From Pseudonocardia bannensis (GTDB lineage Bacteria > Actinomycetota > Actinomycetes > Mycobacteriales > Pseudonocardiaceae), in assembly GCF_012911875.1 (NCBI RefSeq), contig NZ_JAAXKZ010000020.1, forward strand, positions 1-60,196: DNA of 60,196 nt, given 5' to 3'. A model generated the notes under the pieces. It worked only from the letters and a program-made list of their open reading frames with translations. It had not been told where the DNA came from and did no database searches. This document shows positions 33,383 through 43,365 of the stretch, piece by piece (the stretch's first letter is position 1; every line of letters begins with the position of its first letter). The position numbers and the translations under genes are program-made.

Positions 33383-34726
33383 GTGATCGCGCGGTTGCGT
33401 CGGTGGTGGGCGGCCCGCCCGCTCCGGTTCCGGATCACCCTGGTGGTCGGGGTCGTGGCCCTCGTGGTGCTGCTCGCGCTGAGCCGGCTGGGTGCGGGGC
33501 TGCTGCAGTCGACGCTGCTCGGTGCGGCCGACGCCGAGCTGCGCGGGCAGGCCCGGATCGCCGCCGACCGGATCGCGACCGGCACCCCACTGGACGCGTC
33601 GGGCCCGCAGCCGTCGATCCGCATCGTCGACACGGCCGGCGCCCCGGTCGACGGCCGCGGAACGCTGCCCCTGCGCCCACGGGAGATCCGCGAACTCGCC
33701 GCCGGCGAGTCGTTCACCGTGTTCCGCGACGGCGACCCGCGGCGCTGGCTCGCCGTGCCCGCCGTCCTGCCGGACGGGACGCCCCGGCTCGTGGTGGCCT
33801 CCGGTGACCTGGTCGGTGCGGCGACGCTGCTCGCCCGGGCCGCGGTCGGTTTCCTGCTGGCCGCCCTGCTGGGCGCGGCGGTCGTCGCGCTCGCCGCGTG
33901 GGCCGCGACCCGGGCCGCGTTGCGCCCGGTCGACCGGATGCGCGTGGCCGCGGCCAGGCTGCCGCCGGGGGAGCGGTTGCCGGTGCCCACGGCCCGGGAC
34001 GAGCTGCACGCGCTCGCAGAGGAGATCAACTCGCTGCTCGCCCGGCGCGACGAGGCAGCGGCCCGGCTGGAGCGCTTCACCGGCGACGCCGCGCACGAGC
34101 TGCGGTCCCCGGTGGCCGCGATCCGCGTGCAGGCCGAGGTGGCCGTCGCGCACCCGGATCCGGCGTTGGCGGACGAGACGCTGCGCGAGGTGGCGGTCGA
34201 GGCCCAGCGGCTGTCGGTGTTGCTGTCGGACCTGCTCGCGCTGGCCCGCGCGGATGCGGGACAACGCCCGCCGGCCGAGCCCGTGGACCTGGTCGGGGCG
34301 ACCCGGGCGGCGATCAGCCGGGCGGCCGTGCAGGACGGTGACGATCACGACCGGCCCGTGGTCCAGCTCGTCGCCCCCACCCCGGCCGAGGTCGCGGCCA
34401 GCGCGGGCGAGGTGGGGCTGGTGCTGGACAACCTGCTGGGCAACGCGCGCCGCTACGCCCGCTCCGTCATCCGGGTCGACGTGCTCCCGGCGGGGCGGTG
34501 GGTGCGACTCGTCGTGGAGGACGACGGTCCCGGCATCCCCGAGGCGGACCGGGAACGTGTCTTCGACCGGTTCACCAGGCTGGCCCCGGAGGTCGGGGGC
34601 GGAGGCGCCGGCCTCGGGCTGGCCCTGGTGTCGGCCCTGGTTCGCGGTCGCGGCGGGACGGTCGTCGCGGGCGCGGCCCCCGATGGCGGCGCCCGCCTCG
34701 AAGTCCGCTGGCCCGCCCCCTCCTGA
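33383..34726 (+). CDS. Sensor histidine kinase
   Basis: A 447-residue kinase that pairs with the regulator seven bases upstream. Helix 1 is at about 18-36 (ITLVVGVVALVVLLALSRL), the sensor loop is short (about 40-145), and helix 2 (AAVGFLLAALLGAAVVALAA) is followed by a HAMP segment. His238 is the phospho-acceptor (GDAAHELRSPVAAIRVQ). The ATPase domain has DNLLGNARRYA, EDDGPGIPEADRERVFDRF and GGAGLGLALV. The GTG at 33383 is the start; its small outer domain suggests an intramembrane or partner-mediated signal. Confidence 0.92.
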   Translation: MIARLRRWWAARPLRFRITLVVGVVALVVLLALSRLGAGLLQSTLLGAADAELRGQARIAADRIATGTPLDASGPQPSIRIVDTAGAPVDGRGTLPLRPREIRELAAGESFTVFRDGDPRRWLAVPAVLPDGTPRLVVASGDLVGAATLLARAAVGFLLAALLGAAVVALAAWAATRAALRPVDRMRVAAARLPPGERLPVPTARDELHALAEEINSLLARRDEAAARLERFTGDAAHELRSPVAAIRVQAEVAVAHPDPALADETLREVAVEAQRLSVLLSDLLALARADAGQRPPAEPVDLVGATRAAISRAAVQDGDDHDRPVVQLVAPTPAEVAASAGEVGLVLDNLLGNARRYARSVIRVDVLPAGRWVRLVVEDDGPGIPEADRERVFDRFTRLAPEVGGGGAGLGLALVSALVRGRGGTVVAGAAPDGGARLEVRWPAPS

Positions 34727-34730
34727 CCCC

Positions 34731-34885
34731 GCGAGTCGGGGTTTCCAGGAGCGCGAGTCGCAGTCTCCCGGTGCGCGAGTCGGGGTTTTCGGGAGCGTGA
34801 GTCGCGGTCTCCCCGTGCGCCACATCGGGGTGGCTCCGGGCGTGCGTCGGGGTCTTCCTGTGCGCGAGTCGTGGCGTCTGCGCGC
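34731..34885. repeat. Degenerate 22-base tandem repeat array, seven units
   Basis: Seven units of 22 bases (one of 23) follow the kinase stop: 34731-34752, 34753-34774, 34775-34796, 34797-34818, 34819-34841, 34842-34863 and 34864-34885. Most start G(C/T)GAGTCG or a variant. Units 1 and 3 share GCGAGTCGGGGTTT and end GGAGC; units 2 and 4 share GAGTCGC and end GTGC, so the array has a 44-base higher-order period. Later units are more degenerate. It fills most of the 232-base gap before the Nudix gene. No coding sense is apparent. Confidence 0.75.
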
Positions 34886-34958
34886 CTGGCATGCGCTCGG
34901 CTCGCTCACCCGTCCCGGCCCGGGTCCTGAGACACCGGTCCGGGATCATCGGACGCCG

Positions 34959-35819
34959 ATGCGACGATCTCCTGTCGTGCCCGCGCTGCGCTCCACCACC
35001 CTGATCGACGCCCCGCCCCGCACCGTGGCCGGTCTGCTGCGGGACTCCGAGGTCGCGGCCGAGGCGCTCGCTCGCGACGGGCACCGGTTCACGGCGCCGG
35101 CCCGGTTGCTGGTCCCGGGTGACGAGGTCCGGCTGGGCGCCCGGCTGCTGCCCGGCATCCGGCTTCCGCTGACCACCCGCATCACCGCGATCTCACCGGC
35201 CGGGATGACCTCGGTCCTCACTCGCGGACCGGCCCGGGAGCTGGTGCACACGGTGACGCTCACCCCGACCGCCACCGGCACCCGACTCGTCGACGAACTG
35301 ATGTGGACCGCGCCGTGGGGGCCGCTGGGACGGATCGGCGACGCGCTGCTGCTGCGCCGCATGGTGCGGCGGCTGCTCGCGGCGCGGGCCGGCGTTCTCA
35401 CCGAACGGGTGGCGGCACTGGCCGGGGCGAGCGTGGTGGTGGCGACCGCGCTGGTGCGCGACGGCCGGGTACTGGCCGCCCAGCGCTCGCGCCCGCCGGA
35501 GCTGGCGGGGCAGTGGGAGCTGCCGGGTGGCCGGGTGGAGGCGGGGGAGTCGGAGCCGGATGCGGTGGCGCGGGAGTGCCGTGAGGAGTTGGGGACGGAC
35601 GTCCGCGCCATCGGCCGGCTCGGCACCGATCTGCCGATCGCCCCGGGCCTGCTGCGGGTGCACCGGGCCGAACCGGCACCGGGTGCCGCGGAGCCGCGGG
35701 CGCTGGAGCACTCCGCGCTGCGGTGGGTCGGGGCGGACGAGCTCGCCGATCTCGACTGGGTGGCGGCCGACCGCGCGGTCCTCGCGGATCTGACCGAGCT
35801 GCTGACCGGCCGTACCTGA
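34959..35819 (+). CDS. SRPBCC-Nudix fusion hydrolase
   Basis: A 286-residue two-domain protein. Residues about 8-150 resemble SRPBCC/polyketide cyclase proteins, lipid-binding folds (STTLIDAPPRTVAGLLRDSE; TRLVDELMWTAPWGPLGRIG). Residues about 155-286 are a MutT-type Nudix domain with the box GGRVEAGESEPDAVARECRE then ELG, fitting GX5EX7REUXEEXGU. The Nudix half resembles 8-oxo-dGTP-type pyrophosphohydrolases (RPPELAGQWELPGG). I chose the ATG at 34959; a GTG six codons later is possible. The domains are continuous in one frame. Confidence 0.82.
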   Translation: MRRSPVVPALRSTTLIDAPPRTVAGLLRDSEVAAEALARDGHRFTAPARLLVPGDEVRLGARLLPGIRLPLTTRITAISPAGMTSVLTRGPARELVHTVTLTPTATGTRLVDELMWTAPWGPLGRIGDALLLRRMVRRLLAARAGVLTERVAALAGASVVVATALVRDGRVLAAQRSRPPELAGQWELPGGRVEAGESEPDAVARECREELGTDVRAIGRLGTDLPIAPGLLRVHRAEPAPGAAEPRALEHSALRWVGADELADLDWVAADRAVLADLTELLTGRT

Positions 35820-35921
35820 GGGCCGGGCGGCGGATAGAGGGGCGGGCTGTAGGACGCGCGGTCGGCTGATGGGCGGGCGGACCGAGCCGAAGCGAGCGCG
35901 GATCGGTGCCCGCGCACGCCT

Positions 35922-35990
35922 TCGTGATCACCGTTGCGGAAGCCGACGCCGCGGATTCCGCGGTCGCCGGCTCCCGGCCGATGATCACGA
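35922..35990. repeat. Inverted repeat with GTGATCA core
   Basis: TCGTGATCA (35922-35930) is mirrored perfectly at 35982-35990, with a 51-base loop that itself contains GCGGATTCCGC. The left flank CCTTCGTGATCACCGTTGCGG resembles the right arm of the inverted repeat at 37066-37154. It lies between the Nudix gene and the DUF559 gene. Confidence 0.6.
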
Positions 35991-36045
35991 GACGAGGTGG
36001 CCCAGGGTGGGAACCGGGGCGGGCCGCGGTCCGTCAGACCCGGGC

Positions 36046-36927
36046 ATGTCGGTCAACTCGTACCTCCTCCGCCAGGCCGGGGTCATCACGCGGGCACAGG
36101 CGCAGAGCGCCGGGCTCTCCCGTGACGCGGTCGACCGGCGGCTCGCCACCCGCCGCTGGCGGCCGCTCCACCCGCGGGTCTACCTCGCCGCCGGCCACCG
36201 GCTGACCGATGAGGCCCGGGTGCGCGCAGCCGTGCTGTGGGCCGGGGAGAGAGCCGTGCTGTCCGGGGTGGCCGCCGCCTGGTGGCACGGGATGGCCGAG
36301 CGCGCACCGCTCGTCGTCGGGGTGACGGTGTCCCGGCGCCGGTGTCCAGGCCCGCGTCCGGGAGTGGCGGTACGTCGCCGCGAGCTGGACCCGGCCGACC
36401 GGGACGAGCGCCGTGGCGTCGTCCTCACCGCCCGTCCGCTGACGGTGCTGGAGGCTGCCGTGGAGCTGGGCGGCACCGGTGGTGAGTTCCTCGATCGTGC
36501 CCTGCAGCGGTGGGTGCGCTTCCCGGCCGTGTACGCGGCCTACTGCCGCAACCTCGGCGCGCACGGCTCGGCGACGGCGGGCAAGCTGCTCGTGGCCGCC
36601 GCGGACCGGTCGGCGTCCGTGGCGGAGCGGTTGCTCGCGCGGCAACTGCGGGCGGCGGGCATCACCGGATGGCGGGCGGGCCACGAGGCCGGAGGATTCG
36701 TCATCGACATCGCCTTCCCGGCGGCACGGGTCGCGATCGAGGTCGACGGGTGGGCCTGGCACATGGACACCGAGCGGGCCGGGCGCGACAGGCGACGGCA
36801 GAACGCTCTGGTCCGGCAAGGCTGGACGGTGCTGCGCTACACCTGGCACGACCTGACCGGACGGCCCAGGACGGTGCTCGCCGAGATCCTGCACGAGGTC
36901 GCCACCGCCTGCGCCGCGTCCGTCTGA
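36046..36927 (+). CDS. AbiEi-like and DUF559 domain protein
   Basis: A 293-residue protein. Its N-terminus (about 4-50; LLRQAGVITRAQAQSAGLSR, RWRPLHPRVYLAAG) matches the winged-helix domain of type IV antitoxin AbiEi. The C-terminal 100 residues match DUF559, a Vsr/restriction-endonuclease-like fold (FVIDIAFPAARVAIEVDG with a D-E-D metal-binding pattern; RRRQNALVRQGWTVLRYTWHD). Many actinobacterial genomes carry dozens of copies. No toxin gene is adjacent, so an abortive-infection role is unproven. The start is the ATG at 36046. Confidence 0.82.
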   Translation: MSVNSYLLRQAGVITRAQAQSAGLSRDAVDRRLATRRWRPLHPRVYLAAGHRLTDEARVRAAVLWAGERAVLSGVAAAWWHGMAERAPLVVGVTVSRRRCPGPRPGVAVRRRELDPADRDERRGVVLTARPLTVLEAAVELGGTGGEFLDRALQRWVRFPAVYAAYCRNLGAHGSATAGKLLVAAADRSASVAERLLARQLRAAGITGWRAGHEAGGFVIDIAFPAARVAIEVDGWAWHMDTERAGRDRRRQNALVRQGWTVLRYTWHDLTGRPRTVLAEILHEVATACAASV

Positions 36928-37265
36928 CTCGGGATCGGGTGCACCCGGGCCCTACACCGCCGAGCCTCCCCGTAGCGACGGTCACGTGGTGACTTCGATC
37001 ACCGATCGGCCATGATCGACCGTTGTGAACGGACGGCGGTGAACACCGCGGCTGTGCGCTCCCGGACGGCGATCACGGCGCCGGGCCGCCGCCGGGCGAC
37101 ACGCGGGCAGGTCACCTCGGCAGCCCCGGCGGCCGCCCTTCCCGTGATCGCCGTTCCGGTGCGCCGGGCCGCGAACAGCACTGATCGGGATGCACAACCG
37201 CTGATCACAGGCCTGTGGCCGACCTCCATCAGAGGGATCGTCCGACCGCGGGGCCGGGGCCGGGC
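36928..37265. other. Intergenic region dominated by inverted repeats
   Basis: No gene is supported in this 338-base gap. Besides the 13-base inverted repeat (37066-37154), GATC-containing motifs recur: GGTGACTTCGATCACC near 36990, CATGATCGACC at 37011, CTGATCGGG near 37184 and CGCTGATCACAGG near 37200. The last ones lie behind the Cys-rich small gene and could end its transcript. Confidence 0.45.
37066..37154. repeat. Large inverted repeat with GTGATC core
   Basis: ACGGCGATCACGG (37066-37078) is mirrored exactly at 37142-37154 with a 63-base spacer. The stem extends by CCGG on both sides after a one-base bulge. The right arm and flanks (CCTTCCCGTGATCGCCGTT) match the left side of the repeat at 35922, so both may belong to one dispersed family. 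Confidence 0.65.
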
Positions 37266-37415
37266 TCAGTACTTGCGCGCCTCTTTGACCGCCCGCGAGA
37301 GCTCCTTGCCGCTCAGCCCCCGGTCGGCAATCTTGCTCAGCCGTTGTGCGACCACAGGGCAGTTCGAGCACCGTTTCGGCTTCGAACGGCAGCACTTCTT
37401 CTTGACCTTGCCCAT
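37266..37415 (-). CDS. Small Cys-rich basic protein (49 residues)
   Basis: A short gene whose product begins MGKVKKKCCRSKPKRCSNC and ends KEARKY. It has four Cys in the first 19 residues (CC, then CSNC), a very basic N-terminus, and a helical second half (VVAQRLSKIADRG, GKELSRAVKE). Small proteins with an MGKVKKKCC start and a Cys pair are widespread as hypothetical proteins in actinobacteria; the cysteines suggest a zinc ribbon or Fe-S site. The ATG at 37415 faces typA, and an iron-box-like palindrome lies immediately upstream. Confidence 0.8.
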   Translation of the reverse strand: MGKVKKKCCRSKPKRCSNCPVVAQRLSKIADRGLSGKELSRAVKEARKY

Positions 37416-37417
37416 GA

Positions 37418-37436
37418 TGAGGTGAGCCTAGGCTCA
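37418..37436. promoter_or_regulatory. Candidate IdeR/DmdR iron box
   Basis: TGAGGTGAGCCTAGGCTCA lies between the Cys-rich gene (minus) and typA (plus) and includes the perfect 14-base palindrome TGAGCC-TA-GGCTCA (37423-37436). It matches 14 of 19 positions of the IdeR consensus as I know it, and the right half TAGGCTCAC is identical to the core of Streptomyces DmdR boxes. It is three bases from the small gene's start. Confidence 0.5.
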
Positions 37437-37478
37437 CGAGTGGGAATGATCCAGGGGTTCAACGGGCTACCGTTAACT

Positions 37479-39458
<1,980 letters not shown>

Positions 39459-39465
39459 CCCCGGT

Positions 39466-39500
39466 CGACCCGCCGACCCCGGTACGGGGTCGGCGGGTCG
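39466..39500 (+). terminator. Terminator of typA
   Basis: CGACCCGCCGACCCCG (39466-39481) pairs perfectly with 39485-39500 across the loop GTA, seven bases past the typA stop. It is a 16-base-pair stem without U-tract. Confidence 0.75.
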
Positions 39501-39581
39501 GCCCGCGCGGTGCGACGATGGCCGCCGCGCGGGTCCCGGACCGCCGCGAGGAGGGGAACGAGGACCGGTGGGAGGACGAGG

Positions 39582-41429
39582 GTGACACGGATCGGCTCGA
39601 CCCCCCGTACCGCACTCGCGATGCTGCTGGTCGCGGTCCTGGCCGCGCTCGCCGGGTGCACCGCGCAGCCTCCGCCGCAGCCGGCACCGGCGCCCGCACC
39701 CGCGCCGCGGACCGAGCCGACCCGGATCGTCGTCGGGGTCGACGCGCTCGGCGCCGGGTTCAACCCGCACCTGCTGGCGCACCAGTCGCCCGTCACCACC
39801 GCGGTGGCCGCCCTCGTGCTGCCATCGGTGTTCCGGCCCGACGCGACGGGCACACTGCGGCTGGACCGGACGATCGCGACCAGCGCCGAGGTGGTCTCGA
39901 CGGCGCCGTTCACGGTGAGCTACGAACTCAACGTCACGGCGTCCTGGTCCTCGAACGCGCCGATCGCCGCGGAGGACTTCGTCTACCTCGTCGAGCAGAT
40001 GCGCAGCCAGCCGGGCGTGGCCGACGCCGCCGGTTACCGCCTGATCACCGACGTCCGGTCCCGGGCCGGGGGCAAGGCCGTCGACGTCGTGTTCTCCGAG
40101 CCCTACCCACAGTGGCAGCAGCTGTTCTCCCAACTGCTGCCGGCGTCGATCCTGAAGGATGCCCCCGGCTCATGGACCGGGGCCCTGGCCAACGGGCTGC
40201 CCGTGTCCGGCGGTCCGTTCCGGGTCGCGTCGGTGGACCGGGCGCGCGGTGAGGTCGTGCTCGCCCGCAACGACCTCTACTGGGACACCCCGGCCACGCT
40301 CGATCAGATCCTGCTGCGCCGCCTCGACCCGAACACCCTCGCGGAGGGGCTGCGGGTCGGCGACGTGCACGTGGCGCTGCCGGCGGCCGACCCGGCCGTC
40401 CGGCAGGCGGTGGCCGGGATCGTGCCGGCGGTGCGCACCCAGAACGCTCCCCAGCCGACCGTGACCGAGCTCGGGCTGCGCGGCGACGCCGGGCCGCTCG
40501 CGGATCCCCGGGTGCGGCAGGCGATCGGTGCGATGGTCGACCGGGAGGCGGTGCGGGCCGCCGTGGCGCCGGACGCGCTGCCGGCCGACGCCTTCGGGCT
40601 CGCCCCCTCGCAGCCGGGCTATGCCCCGTCCGCGCCGCCGGGTGCCCCCGCCCGGCCCGATCCGGCCACCGCGGAGCAGTTGCTCACGTCGGTGGGTTAC
40701 ACCCGCTCCGCGGACGGCGGCTGGGTCCGGAACGGTCAGCCGCTGCGGTTGGTCATCGGGGCGGCCGCCGAACGGTCCGACGACCTGCGCGTCGCCGAGC
40801 TGGTGGCGGCGCAGCTGGAGGCGGCGGGTGTGCGGACCTCGCTGGTCGCCCCGCCGGCCGCGGAGTTGTTCGGCCAGTCGAGCGTCACGCCGACACCGCC
40901 GTCGACCACCGCTTCCCCGACGCCGACGCCGACGGCGCCTGCCCGGGCGGCGGGCCCGGAACCGACCCCGTCCGTGAACGCCCCGGGTCCGACGCCGAGC
41001 CCGGCGTCGAGCCCCACGCCGACGTCGGCGTCGACCGCCTCGCCCGTGCCGGGGGCGGGGGGCGTGCGGGTCGATGTGCTGGTCCAGCCCCGGACCGTGG
41101 GTGGCGACCTGGGCACCGAGCTGTCCTCGGACTTCGGCTGTCCGCGCGCCACCGCCGCGGTCGCGGACCCGCCGCCGACACCGACCGGGTTCTGCTTCCC
41201 CGCACTGCAGCCGTTGCTCGACAGCTTGCTCACCGGCCCCGCGAACCCGCAGTTGGCCGCGACCGTCGAGCGGGTGCTGTGGGCCCAGGTGCCGGCGCTG
41301 CCGCTGTTCCAGCCGGTCACCCTGGTGGTGAGCACGCCGACCTCGGACGCGGCGACCGGGATCGGTCCGGGCCCGTTGCGTACCGGGCCGGCGACCGGGG
41401 CCCAGCGCTGGACCGCACCGGTGACCTGA
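39582..41429 (+). CDS. lpqW: LpqW-like substrate-binding lipoprotein
   Basis: A 615-residue lipoprotein of the peptide-binding protein family. The signal peptide ends in the lipobox LAGC (AALAGCTAQ). In mycobacteria the gene behind typA is lpqW, whose product does not serve an ABC transporter but steers mannosyltransferase PimE towards lipomannan synthesis; position and size support the same identity here. The binding-protein domain is intact up to about residue 430, but a 70-residue linker of Pro, Thr, Ser and Ala (PTPPSTTASPTPTPTAP) is inserted before the C-terminal 130 residues. I chose the GTG at 39582. Confidence 0.8.
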   Translation: MTRIGSTPRTALAMLLVAVLAALAGCTAQPPPQPAPAPAPAPRTEPTRIVVGVDALGAGFNPHLLAHQSPVTTAVAALVLPSVFRPDATGTLRLDRTIATSAEVVSTAPFTVSYELNVTASWSSNAPIAAEDFVYLVEQMRSQPGVADAAGYRLITDVRSRAGGKAVDVVFSEPYPQWQQLFSQLLPASILKDAPGSWTGALANGLPVSGGPFRVASVDRARGEVVLARNDLYWDTPATLDQILLRRLDPNTLAEGLRVGDVHVALPAADPAVRQAVAGIVPAVRTQNAPQPTVTELGLRGDAGPLADPRVRQAIGAMVDREAVRAAVAPDALPADAFGLAPSQPGYAPSAPPGAPARPDPATAEQLLTSVGYTRSADGGWVRNGQPLRLVIGAAAERSDDLRVAELVAAQLEAAGVRTSLVAPPAAELFGQSSVTPTPPSTTASPTPTPTAPARAAGPEPTPSVNAPGPTPSPASSPTPTSASTASPVPGAGGVRVDVLVQPRTVGGDLGTELSSDFGCPRATAAVADPPPTPTGFCFPALQPLLDSLLTGPANPQLAATVERVLWAQVPALPLFQPVTLVVSTPTSDAATGIGPGPLRTGPATGAQRWTAPVT

Positions 41430-41643
41430 GCGCGTCACCTGACAGCGCCAAGTTGATCACTGGTAGTGACCTTGTGTCGCTGTGTACAGGTTCGATCACC
41501 CTTTGGTCACGATCTTCATGGCTCGGGTGGCGAGGTCACGGCGTGGTTCCTACGGTCCCTGGGTCGGCGCACCCCGACCGGGACATGGCCGGAACCCGCC
41601 GCGACCGGGACGCCGCACAAGGCGTCAGCAGCACAGAAGGGTC

Positions 41644-43353
41644 ATGGAGCGCATGAGGAGAACGAGGGCGGCGTGGTCCGCCACCGCGCTGACGGTGGTG
41701 GCCGGCCTGGTGCTCGCCGGCTGCAGCCAGCAGAGCAACACCGGCGCGCCGGACACCGGGCAGCCGGCGGTGGGCTTCCCGGAGACGGCGCCGAACCCGG
41801 AGCAGCCGGGTAGGCCGGGCGGCGTCTTCCGTCTCGGGAGCACGGAGCCGACGGCCATCGATCCGTACAACGCCCAGGAGTCCGAGGGCATCCGGGTGGC
41901 CGAGGCGATCTTCACCGGCCTGGTCGAGGTCCAGCCCGACGGCGCGGTCACCCCGGGTGTGGCCAGTGACTGGTCGGCGAACGACAACTGCAGCGTCTGG
42001 ACGTTCAACCTCAAGCCGGGCACGACGTTCCACAACGGCGAGACCGTCGACGCCGCCTCGTTCAAGCGGGGCTGGGAGCGGGCGGCGGCGAAGGGTTCCG
42101 GCTCCGAGGTCTCCTACCACCTCGACGTGATCCAGGGCTACGCCGAGATGCAGAGCGGCGCGGCGACCCAGCTGACCGGGGTCGACGCGAGCAACCCGGA
42201 CCGGCTCGTCGTGACGCTGACCAAGCCCGACTGTGAGTTCGAGCTGCGGACCAACCACCCGGTCTACAGCCCCGTGCCGACGGCGGTCGGCGCGACCACG
42301 GACACCGCGTACACCGACGCCCCGATCGGCAACGGCCCGTTCCGCATGGACGGCAAGTGGCAGCACAACCAGGGCATCCGGCTCGTCCGCTTCGACGACT
42401 ACACCGCCGGGGACAAGGCGTTCCTCGACGCCGTCGAGATCACGATCCTGCCCGACGCCAACGGCGCGCAGCTCGAGTACGACGGCTTCAACAACGGCCA
42501 GTTCGACTGGGCGCGGATGCCTCCGCCGCTGCTGGCGCAGGCGCGCGCGGCGAACGAGCCGGCCGGAAAGTGGATGTCGAAGAAGACCAACGGCATCAAC
42601 TACTTCACGGTCGCGAACACGACGGCTCCGCTGAACTCCCCGGAGGCCCGCAAGGCGATCTCGCTCGCCATCGACCGCAACGCCATCGCGCAGGGCGTGT
42701 TCCAGGGCGCCCAGTCCCCGGCGACCGCGCTGGTGCCGCCGCTGTTCCCGGAGGCCTACCAGGACGGGGTCTGCGAGGCCTGTCGCTACGACCCGGCGGA
42801 GGCCAAGCGGCTCGCCGAGCAGGCCGGGCTGACCCCGGGTACCGAGCTCAGTCTCCAGTTCAACACCGGTGGTGGCCACGAGGAGTGGACCGCGGCCGTC
42901 CGCCAGCAGTTGGAGACCAACCTGGGCCTCAAGGTGAACTACACGGGGGTGCCGTTCACCGACCTGCTGAACAACGAGGGCGCCCCGGGCGCGACCGGTC
43001 TGTTCCGTTCGGCGTGGGGTGCGGACTACCCGACCCCGGGCAACTACCTGATCCCGCTGCTCGCCACATCCTCGATCGGGGCGGCGCCGAACGAGCCGGT
43101 CACCGGCAACAACTACGGTCGCTACAGCAACCCGCAGTTCGACGACCTGGTGGCGCGGGCCAATGCGAGCAAGGATGAGGCCGAGCGCAACGACCTGTGG
43201 AAGCAGGCCGAGCGGATCGCCATCGGTCAGGACCTGGCGCTCATCCCGCTGTGGGCCCGGCAGCAGTTCCGGCTCGTCGCGACCGACCGGTTCAACAACA
43301 TCAACATGAACTTCAACGAGAACCCGACGCTGGAGAAGATCTCCATCAAGTGA
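41644..43353 (+). CDS. Oligopeptide ABC transporter substrate-binding lipoprotein
   Basis: A 569-residue extracytoplasmic binding protein (SBP family 5, DppA/OppA-like). The lipobox LAGC anchors it (GLVLAGCSQQ). Typical blocks are TFNLKPGTTFHNGETVDAAS, DAPIGNGPFRMDG, SPEARKAISLAIDRNAIA and SAWGADYPTPGNYL. AGAAGGG precedes the ATG at 41644. It opens the operon SBP-permease-permease-double ATPase. A strong hairpin right after its stop probably keeps the binding protein more abundant than the permeases. The ligand may be a peptide, but related proteins bind other molecules. Confidence 0.93.
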   Translation: MERMRRTRAAWSATALTVVAGLVLAGCSQQSNTGAPDTGQPAVGFPETAPNPEQPGRPGGVFRLGSTEPTAIDPYNAQESEGIRVAEAIFTGLVEVQPDGAVTPGVASDWSANDNCSVWTFNLKPGTTFHNGETVDAASFKRGWERAAAKGSGSEVSYHLDVIQGYAEMQSGAATQLTGVDASNPDRLVVTLTKPDCEFELRTNHPVYSPVPTAVGATTDTAYTDAPIGNGPFRMDGKWQHNQGIRLVRFDDYTAGDKAFLDAVEITILPDANGAQLEYDGFNNGQFDWARMPPPLLAQARAANEPAGKWMSKKTNGINYFTVANTTAPLNSPEARKAISLAIDRNAIAQGVFQGAQSPATALVPPLFPEAYQDGVCEACRYDPAEAKRLAEQAGLTPGTELSLQFNTGGGHEEWTAAVRQQLETNLGLKVNYTGVPFTDLLNNEGAPGATGLFRSAWGADYPTPGNYLIPLLATSSIGAAPNEPVTGNNYGRYSNPQFDDLVARANASKDEAERNDLWKQAERIAIGQDLALIPLWARQQFRLVATDRFNNINMNFNENPTLEKISIK

Positions 43354-43365
43354 GCTCGTGACGAC

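Noticed and set aside
34731..34885. CRISPR array
   Set aside because: Units are adjacent, degenerate and only 22 bases long without unique spacers; no cas genes are present.
37012..37425. 137-codon plus-strand frame covering the Cys-rich gene
   Set aside because: It is antisense to the well-supported 49-residue gene and runs through the inverted repeat; no ribosome binding site or homology.
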